Position numbers and translations under genes: made by a program. A stretch of DNA of 11,816 nucleotides from JANYHF01 sp031367715 (GTDB taxonomy: Bacteria; Pseudomonadota; Alphaproteobacteria; Rhizobiales; Hyphomicrobiaceae), in contig JANLQJ010000070.1 of NCBI GenBank assembly GCA_031367715.1, positions 1 to 11,816 on the forward strand. The letters run 5' to 3'. The notes below the pieces were generated by a model, which saw nothing but the letters and a program-made list of their open reading frames with translations, was not told where the DNA came from and made no database searches. This document shows, in pieces, positions 6,961 to 11,816 of this stretch (positions are counted from its first letter, which is position 1; the number at the start of each line of letters is the position of its first letter).

Positions 6961-6966
6961 GGCACC

Positions 6967-7389
6967 ATGACTGGAACTTTCACCCGCGCCATTGGCGTCG
7001 CCCTCACCGGCCTTCTGCTGGCGGCCTGTGGCCAGGAGACGGGGCCCTGGCTGGCTTTTGACGGCGGCGGCTTTGTCGTCAACTATTCGGGCGGGTTTGC
7101 CGCAGCTTATTACGGTTTCAACGTCAAACCGCAGCGCCGCATACCCGCCGGCACGATCCTGGAGGCCGTGTTCGAGGCCCCTGCCGGCGCGCCGCCGTTC
7201 ATCGATCGGCAGGAGGTCAAGGCTCCCGCTCTGCGCTATTCCTTCCGCACGCCCTATATCGACGGCCTGGAGGCAAATCATCCCTACAAGGCCGAAATCC
7301 GCGTGCTGGAGTCGGGGACGCGCAAGCTGTTGGCCAGTTACACCACAACGTTTACGTCCAAATACGATGACGCGTGGTTGAAGAAATGA
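6967..7389 (+). CDS. Small lipoprotein of unknown function
   Basis: This 140-residue protein has a clear lipoprotein signal: a short start with one arginine, a hydrophobic core (IGVALTGLLLAA) and the lipobox LAAC with the lipidated cysteine at 21, followed by GQETG. The mature part is about 120 residues with aromatic and glycine-rich stretches, then an apparently beta-rich C-terminal half (RYSFRTPYIDGLEANHPYKA). That half would suit a small immunoglobulin-like or transport-associated fold, but no family is recognised. The gene ends in a four-base overlap with the DUF2066 gene, so the two lipoproteins are probably co-translated and may act together in the cell envelope. No Shine-Dalgarno is evident at this ATG. 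Confidence 0.8.
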   Translation: MTGTFTRAIGVALTGLLLAACGQETGPWLAFDGGGFVVNYSGGFAAAYYGFNVKPQRRIPAGTILEAVFEAPAGAPPFIDRQEVKAPALRYSFRTPYIDGLEANHPYKAEIRVLESGTRKLLASYTTTFTSKYDDAWLKK

Positions 7390-8207
7390 GAGTTGGCGGT
7401 TGCCTCGGGCTCGCGGCCGTTCTGGTGTTGGCAGCCTGCGGGCCGGACTCGAACACCAAAGTTGCGGATCTCTATCAGGCCAAGACCTTTGTGACGGGTG
7501 CCGATGAGCGGTTCCGGCATGTCGCCTTTGCCGCGGGGATTGGTGACGTGCTGGCCAAGGTATCGGGCGATGCCGGACTGATCGGTGACGCGCGCGTTGC
7601 CGCACTGGGGGCCAAGGCCGACGCTCTGGTTGCCAGCTACACCTATCACGACCGCATGGAGGGCCTGCCTGTCGGTGACGAGCAGGGCACGCGCGACCGG
7701 CCGTTCGATCTGATCATTCACTATCGCCCAGATCAGATCGATGCGTCGCTCAAGGCGCTTGGGCGCGCGCCGTGGACGGCGCTTCGACCTCGCCTCACGG
7801 TGTTCCTTGGCGTCAGCAATCACGGTGTCGACTATCTGCTGGCGAGCGATGGGACGCGCGGCGTCGACCAGCGCGACGCACTGGCCGGGGCGGCCTGGCA
7901 GGCCGGCATGCCGATGCAGCTACCGAACGCGGCGGTCATCGCCGCCGTGCCGTTGACCACCGGGCGCCTGCTGTCGGGCGACGCCATCGACCTCAATGCG
8001 GCAGCACGCGCAGCGGGGGGCGACCTGGCGCTGATCGGCACCATCGTGTGGCATGACGGCTATCTCGGCTGGCGCACCGACTGGCGGCTGAAGGTCAATG
8101 GCAAAGAGCATCACTGGATGATCCGAGATGTGAATTACGACGATGCGTTTCGCAATGGCCTGCGCGGGGCCGCACAGATTTTGTCCGGTCACGGCGAACC
8201 GAATTAG
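7386..8207 (+). CDS. DUF2066 domain-containing lipoprotein
   Basis: The ATG at 7386 overlaps the previous stop as ATGA and gives a 273-residue protein. A lipoprotein signal follows at once, with lipobox LAAC and the cysteine at 18; an in-frame GTG at 7374 would add only four residues. After the signal, the sequence matches DUF2066: YQAKTFVTGADERFRHVAFA, then VLAKVSGDAGLIGDARV, SYTYHDRMEGLPVGDEQGTRD, LTVFLGVSNHG, and near the C-terminus WRTDWRL and AFRNGLRGAAQILSGHGEP. The family has no established function; alphaproteobacterial members are exported. The arrangement implies joint expression with the upstream lipoprotein and the downstream CGNR gene. Confidence 0.88.
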   Translation: MRVGGCLGLAAVLVLAACGPDSNTKVADLYQAKTFVTGADERFRHVAFAAGIGDVLAKVSGDAGLIGDARVAALGAKADALVASYTYHDRMEGLPVGDEQGTRDRPFDLIIHYRPDQIDASLKALGRAPWTALRPRLTVFLGVSNHGVDYLLASDGTRGVDQRDALAGAAWQAGMPMQLPNAAVIAAVPLTTGRLLSGDAIDLNAAARAAGGDLALIGTIVWHDGYLGWRTDWRLKVNGKEHHWMIRDVNYDDAFRNGLRGAAQILSGHGEPN

Positions 8208-8216
8208 GTGATGTCC

Positions 8217-8834
8217 ATGCAGGATCCGACCATTTCCACCATCCGCATCAACGGCGGCCGCCTGTGTCTGGACTTCGTGAACACCGCCGCGTATCGCGAC
8301 GGCCGGATGGCCCATGATTTCCTGACCTCGTTCGACGATCTCGTCACCTGGGGCGAACGGCAGGGACTGGTCGACCGCGACGGCGCCGACGAGCTGTGGA
8401 TCGAAGCCGGCGAGCTGGCAAAACCTGCGGCACGCATGTTGGCGCTGGCACGCAATCTCAGAGCTGCACTGCGCGACATCTTCATGCCAGGCGTTCCGGC
8501 CGCCCATGTCGAGATTGCGCTGGAGGCTCTCAATGCGGTTGCCCCACGCGTGCTGCCGGCGCTCCGCCTGCAGAAAATTGGCGAATCGATCCGCTTCGCG
8601 CCGGGCGCGACGCTCGAAAGCTGGCTCATCGGCCCGCTCGCAATCTCAGCTCTGGACCTCGCCAGCTCGCCTGCCCGTGCCGCTGTTCAGATGTGCCCGG
8701 GCGAGGGTTGCCATTGGCTCTTCCTTGATCTCAGTCGCAACGCGACGCGGCGCTGGTGCTCGATGGCAAGCTGCGGCAACAAGGCCAAGGCGCGCGCCCA
8801 CTACGCCACGCATCGAGCCGGCACCCGGCCATGA
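8217..8834 (+). CDS. CGNR zinc finger transcription regulator (ABATE domain)
   Basis: The protein (205 residues from this start) combines an N-terminal ABATE-type domain, recognisable from GGRLCLDFVNTAAYRDGR at about 13-30 and the following helical region, with a C-terminal CGNR zinc finger. The zinc ligands are Cys160, Cys165, Cys181 and Cys186 in CPGEGCHWLFLDLSRN and WCSMASCGNKAKARAHY. The usual CGNR signature reads CGNK here, a conservative Arg-to-Lys change. Such proteins are thought to be DNA-binding transcriptional regulators. Starts at 8208 (GTG) and 8211 (ATG) are also in frame; 8217 is preferred because aggtga at 8206-8211 is well spaced from it. It begins right after the DUF2066 stop and overlaps the LivH-type permease start by four bases. 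Confidence 0.9.
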   Translation: MQDPTISTIRINGGRLCLDFVNTAAYRDGRMAHDFLTSFDDLVTWGERQGLVDRDGADELWIEAGELAKPAARMLALARNLRAALRDIFMPGVPAAHVEIALEALNAVAPRVLPALRLQKIGESIRFAPGATLESWLIGPLAISALDLASSPARAAVQMCPGEGCHWLFLDLSRNATRRWCSMASCGNKAKARAHYATHRAGTRP

Positions 8835-9742
8835 GCCTCGCCTATGCCCTGCAGATCGTGCTCAACGCCTCGGTGGTGAGCGCGCTGTATGGTTTGCTGG
8901 CAGTGGCCTATGTGCTGGTGCACGGCATAACGCGGCGTGTCAATCTCGCGTTCGGCGCGCTTTCGGTGTGGGCGGGCTATCAGCTCATCACCATCACCAC
9001 GGTGCTGATGCTGTGGAATCCTGGCCTGCTTCTGCTGCCGATCCTGGGCGGCGTGGCCTATGCCGTGCTCGCCACCACACTGGTTGGCGGCATCATCGAG
9101 CGGCTGGTAGTGCGCGCTCTGGTGCGGTCCGGCACGCTGGCCATGCTGACCGCGACGCTCGGCCTGTCGATCGTGCTGGAAGAGGTGCTGCGCCTGACCA
9201 ACAGCTCCAAGGAGAGTTGGCTGCCGCCGCTCTATTCCGATCCGATCGCGCTCGACGCGGCTGAGCGCATCCAGACCACTCCGATGCAGATGGCGGTATG
9301 CGTTGCCGCGCTGGCGATGTCGGCGGCCGTCATCCTGGGGACACAGAGGCTGGTCTTCGGGCGCATCTGGCGAGCGGTTTCGCAGGACCTCAGCATGGCC
9401 GAGCTGTGCGGCATTGACGTCAACCGCACGCTGGCTATCACGTTCGCCGTCGCGTCGGCATCGGCCGCCGGCGCGGGAGCGTTGAGTGCGCTGTACTACG
9501 GACAGGCGAGTTTTTACAGTGGGCTGATCATCGGTCTAAAGACGCTGTTTGTCGCCGTGGTTGGCGGACTGGACAGCGTGGCAGGCGCCTTCCTCGCGGC
9601 CGTGCTGCTCGGCCTGTTCGAAACCTTCTGGTCCGGCTATTTCAGCGAGGAATGGCGCGACGTCATTACTCTGCTGCTGCTGACGGGCCTGATGATCCTG
9701 TTCCCGGCTGGCCTGTTCGCCAGCACGACCCGCCGCGATTAG
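8831..9742 (+). CDS. Branched-chain amino acid ABC transporter permease, LivH family
   Basis: This 303-residue inner-membrane permease belongs to the LivH/BPD_transp_2 family, which forms the channel of ABC importers for branched-chain amino acids and related compounds. The first half is a series of hydrophobic helices starting YALQIVLNASVVSALYGLLA. The cytoplasmic coupling loop is near 177-203 (GRIWRAVSQDLSMAELCGID), and the family signature GLKTLFVAVVGGLDSVAGAF lies at 235-254. The start overlaps the CGNR stop as ATGA; a frame opening at 8756 extends back into the CGNR gene and is not used. No LivM, ATPase or substrate-binding gene is visible in the window, so its partners must lie elsewhere. 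Its stop overlaps the convergent enolase-family gene by four bases. Confidence 0.92.
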   Translation: MSLAYALQIVLNASVVSALYGLLAVAYVLVHGITRRVNLAFGALSVWAGYQLITITTVLMLWNPGLLLLPILGGVAYAVLATTLVGGIIERLVVRALVRSGTLAMLTATLGLSIVLEEVLRLTNSSKESWLPPLYSDPIALDAAERIQTTPMQMAVCVAALAMSAAVILGTQRLVFGRIWRAVSQDLSMAELCGIDVNRTLAITFAVASASAAGAGALSALYYGQASFYSGLIIGLKTLFVAVVGGLDSVAGAFLAAVLLGLFETFWSGYFSEEWRDVITLLLLTGLMILFPAGLFASTTRRD

Positions 9743-10911
9743 ACGCGCGCAAAGTTGCTGCGAAACGGCCGGCCGCCTTGACCGGGCGGGAACGTACCTT
9801 GATCGAGAAAGCGCTGGTGGCAGCGTGCCAAGGCCTTGCGGTCTAGCGTCACGCCGAGGCCTGGCCCTGATGGCAGCGCCAACTTGCCGTGCCTGGGCGC
9901 GAACGGCCCACCCTCGATAACATCGTCGCCATACCAGCGGAACAGCGTCTGGCTCGGCTCGCGGATATGCTCGATGGCGGCCGACAGCTGCAGGTAGGCG
10001 GCACTGGCAATGCCGGTTTCGCCGCTGTGGAACCGGAAGCCGACATCGAAATGCTCGGCTGCACGCACGAAGTCGACGGTGCGCCGGATGCCGCCCAGTT
10101 CGCACAGATTGGTGACAATGCAGTCTGGCGCCTTCAGTTGGATAGTCTTGGCCAGATCGATCTGATGGGTGGAAAAAGATGCATGCGTGGCATTGCGCAG
10201 CTGCGCCATCTCCTCCAGCGTTTCCACCGGATCTTCGTAATAGTGGATGACGTAAGGATCGAGCCGGCGCATCGCCTCGCGCGCAGTCGGTACAGTCCAA
10301 CCGTAGTTGGCATCGAGCCGCAACTCGCGCTCGCCGATGGCGGCACGGATTTCGCGCACCATCGCCACTTCCTCGGCGAGCGCAACCGTGGCGACCTTGC
10401 CCTCGAACACCTCCGAGCCGTGCAGTTCCACCATGCGTGCGCAATAGCGGGCGATCTCGAGGCCGGTCGCTTCGCCAGGCTCGCAGGCTCCCGGCATTCG
10501 AAAGCTGAAATATTCCGAGAGCCCGATCTGGCTGCGAACGGCGCCGCCCAGCAGCGTCGCGATCGGCACGCCTTCGGCTTTGCCGCGCGCATCCCAGAGC
10601 GCCATCTCGATGCCGGCAAAGGCCCGTTTCAGCGCCGTGACGTTGTTCCAGGGCGTCTAGCGCATGCCGGGCAGGCAGCGCTGCTCAGCGATGTTCAAAT
10701 GTCGAGTGTCGAGGCCGATCAGACGGTCGCGGAACGCCAGCACATCGGCCGCGCGATTGCCGTCCGCGACCTCGCCAAGGCCAGTGACGCCAGCCTCGGT
10801 ATCGACTTCCACCACGGTCTTGGTCAGCGCGGCGACGGAGCCGTAGCTGAACACATAGGGTGCAGTGAAGGGAATGTTGACCGGTGTCGCCCGGATATCA
10901 CGGATGCGCAT
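9739..10911 (-). pseudogene. Enolase / mandelate racemase superfamily gene interrupted by an in-frame TAG
   Basis: Read on the minus strand, 391 codons form one frame broken only by TAG at codon 85 (10657-10659). Before it are 84 residues with the N-terminal capping domain (MRIRDIRATPVNIPFTAPYV). After it the same frame continues TPWNNVTALKRAFAGIEMAL into a complete barrel domain. Expected metal-binding and catalytic positions are present: Lys172 (VFEGKVAT), Asp200 (LRLDANYGW), Glu226 (HYYEDPVE), His249 and Asp252 (FSTHQIDL), and His295/Glu298 (FRFHSGETGI). It resembles glucarate-dehydratase-like or muconate-cycloisomerase-like acid-sugar enzymes; the substrate is not resolved. No further stop or frameshift is seen, so the break is recent, a sequencing error, or read through. 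Translation restarting at 10605 would lack the capping domain. A 77-bp palindromic element lies four bases before the ATG and no Shine-Dalgarno is visible. Confidence 0.88.
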
Positions 10912-10915
10912 ACGA

Positions 10916-10992
10916 GGTGTCAGACACTTTTGGCGCCCATGGACCTATCGGACCATTGTTTCTGTGACGAAGTGCCAAACATGTCTGACACC
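10916..10992. repeat. 77-bp element with 18-bp terminal inverted repeats (MITE- or REP-like)
   Basis: ggtgtcagacacttttgg at 10916-10933 is matched in inverse orientation at 10975-10992 with 16 of 18 bases identical. The interior is 41 bases with no coding potential. No obvious target duplication flanks it. It fills nearly all of the 91-base gap between the bactofilin stop and the start of the broken enolase-family gene, and so supplies whatever leader that gene has. Its size and structure fit a non-autonomous mobile element or a REP-type palindrome; a bidirectional terminator is the alternative. Confidence 0.75.
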
Positions 10993-11002
10993 CAGTCCCT
11001 CC

Positions 11003-11560
11003 CTAACCCTTGCCAGGCAGCATGCCGGCGCTGAACGAGCTGGCTGGCTGGTGCTCCGGTGCCGCCAGGGCATCATGCCCGGCAGTCGGATTGTCGGTCC
11101 ATTTCAGGCGGCCATCGTAATGCGTGCCCATCTCGATGCCGATGCCGCGATGATAGATGTCGCCCTCGACATGGGCGGTCGAATAGAGCGTGACGCGGTC
11201 GCCGCGCACGATGCCGGCCACCTTGCCATAGACGGAGACATCCTCGGCCACGATCGCGCCGGTCACCGAACCCTGCTCGCCGACCACCAGCGAACGGCAT
11301 CGCATGTCGCCCTCGATAGTGCCTTCCAACTTGACACGGCCCTTGGAGAGCACGTTGCCGATGATGGTGAGATCGGAGCTGATGATGGTTTCGTCGCCGA
11401 TGACCGTGGCCTCGACCGCCTGCGCACGGGGCATATCGCGTCGCTCTGGAACGCTGTTGCGCCACTCATCGCGCCCGGCGGGCGGCAGGATGGTGCCGAC
11501 TTGCGGCTCAGGCGTTGTGCCCGATGTGAACGTCTGCAACTCAGTCTTGCGCTGAAACAT
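11003..11560 (-). CDS. Bactofilin (polymer-forming cytoskeletal protein)
   Basis: Bactofilins self-assemble into filaments at the inner face of the membrane and organise cell shape, stalks or peptidoglycan synthesis. The 185-residue protein has the typical build: a disordered N-terminal tail of about 50 residues, a beta-helical bactofilin core at about 53-153 and a disordered C-terminus. The core shows repeating strand-turn units such as LTIIGNVLSKGRVKLEGTIE, VVGEQGSVTGAIVAEDVSVY and GKVAGIVRGDRVTLYS, with the periodic glycines of the right-handed helix. The start at 11560 is preferred over 11584 because a strong gggggga lies four bases upstream. The bactofilin-associated M23 peptidase often seen next door is not recognisable in the bases that remain. 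Confidence 0.93.
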   Translation of the reverse strand: MFQRKTELQTFTSGTTPEPQVGTILPPAGRDEWRNSVPERRDMPRAQAVEATVIGDETIISSDLTIIGNVLSKGRVKLEGTIEGDMRCRSLVVGEQGSVTGAIVAEDVSVYGKVAGIVRGDRVTLYSTAHVEGDIYHRGIGIEMGTHYDGRLKWTDNPTAGHDALAAPEHQPASSFSAGMLPGKG

Positions 11561-11564
11561 GAAG

Positions 11565-11571
11565 TCCCCCC
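11565..11571 (-). promoter_or_regulatory. Shine-Dalgarno gggggga of the bactofilin gene
   Basis: On the minus strand gggggga lies four bases before the ATG at 11560. It favours that start (MFQRKTEL) over the in-frame ATG at 11584, whose reading frame runs through this site. Confidence 0.6.
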
Positions 11572-11620
11572 AAAAGCGCGGCAACAGATGTTTGCCCGGG
11601 CTCGTGTCGCGCAGCCACTT

Positions 11621-11651
11621 TATTCGCTATTGGCCAAAGGCGGCGCGAATA
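11621..11651. repeat. Small inverted repeat upstream of the bactofilin gene
   Basis: tattcgc at 11621-11627 and gcgaata at 11645-11651 form 7-bp arms around a loop containing the palindrome ttggccaa (11630-11637). It sits 60-90 bases upstream of the bactofilin start, where a promoter or operator would be expected, but could be chance. Confidence 0.25.
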
Positions 11652-11698
11652 TGGCTTAGTTGCTTGCAGCGGGCGACTCTTCCTTTGCTGGCCGCTGG

Positions 11699-11816
11699 CT
11701 ACTCCCGTTCCTGGTGCCGGCCGCCTGCGGCGTTTGGTGCGGCGAGTGCATCGTAGACATTATGTGCATCGCCGGTATCGACGCTGGCGATGCAAATAAT
11801 GTCTCCGCGCTGTAAA
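11699..11816 (-). CDS. Possible 3' end of a gene entering from the right edge, unidentified
   Basis: A minus-strand frame is open from the window edge to a TAG at 11699-11701, giving 38 residues that include GDIICIASVDTGDAHNVYDA and end in GRHQERE. No family is recognised, and it does not look like the M23 peptidase C-terminus often found beside bactofilins. A second frame offers a similarly plausible ending (RNGSSQRPAKEESPAASN, stopping near 11656), so a frameshift or misreading is possible. The sequence is dominated by a strong inverted repeat, which makes coding status doubtful. Confidence 0.3.
   Translation of the reverse strand, partial: LQRGDIICIASVDTGDAHNVYDALAAPNAAGGRHQERE
11755..11804. 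repeat. 19-bp inverted repeat at the right edge
   Basis: agacattatgtgcatcgcc at 11755-11773 pairs with 11786-11804 at 18 of 19 positions around a 12-base loop. The stem is long and fairly AT-rich with no U-tract, unlike an intrinsic terminator. Because of the symmetry both strands encode similar peptides here. It may be an operator, a recombination site or part of a small mobile element extending beyond the window. Confidence 0.7.

Noticed and set aside
6921..6966. Intrinsic terminator after the TauE gene
   Set aside because: There is no stable stem followed by a T-run, only a short T-rich patch.
10657..10659. TAG as a recoded amino acid (pyrrolysine-type)
   Set aside because: No tRNA-Pyl or PylS is visible, such recoding is not expected in this group, RF1 is intact, and the codon is not at a family active-site position.
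9889..11034. 381-codon plus-strand frame opposite the enolase-family gene
   Set aside because: The minus strand carries clear enolase-superfamily motifs; the plus-strand product has no family features and runs through the palindromic element.
11659..11814. Plus-strand frame ending in a TAA at the right edge
   Set aside because: It would need a TTG start with no ribosome-binding site, and its apparent sense content comes from the symmetry of the inverted repeat.

Overview
This is a high-GC, gene-dense chromosomal segment from an alphaproteobacterium. The best evidence is the ordered run ptsP - prfA - prmC - DUF4167, an arrangement known from many Alphaproteobacteria. A DUF2066 lipoprotein and a bactofilin fit the same placement. 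Genus cannot be fixed from the sequence; a Rhodospirillales- or Reyranella-type genome is only a guess.

Layout. Bases 1-66 hold tandem heptamers inside an inverted repeat. From 77 to 4473 runs a conserved plus-strand housekeeping block: ptsP (PTS-Ntr enzyme I), prfA (release factor 1) and prmC (the methylase that modifies RF1). An 80-bp nested palindrome separates ptsP from prfA. Bases 4474-4982 are a 509-bp gap with small or decayed minus-strand reading frames. DUF4167 follows (4983-6014), a low-complexity R/G/Q-rich protein, then a 7-8-mer repeat region (6028-6145) and a TauE/SafE permease (6168-6920). A tightly packed plus-strand cluster (6967-9742) encodes two lipoproteins (the second is DUF2066), a CGNR zinc-finger regulator and a lone LivH-type permease; each junction overlaps or nearly touches.

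On the minus strand from 9739 is an enolase/mandelate-racemase superfamily gene interrupted by one in-frame TAG. A 77-bp terminal-inverted-repeat element sits four bases before its start codon. Upstream of that are a bactofilin gene (11003-11560) and a doubtful reading frame running off the right edge through an almost perfect 19-bp inverted repeat.

Functionally, ptsP belongs to nitrogen-related phosphorelay signalling, prfA and prmC form a termination module, and the bactofilin is cytoskeletal or cell-envelope. The lipoprotein/CGNR/LivH cluster has no obvious common pathway. I do not see a convincing new defence or biosynthetic system. The unusual content is a set of small palindromic or tandem intergenic elements, the nonsense-interrupted enolase gene, and the minus-strand remnants before DUF4167.
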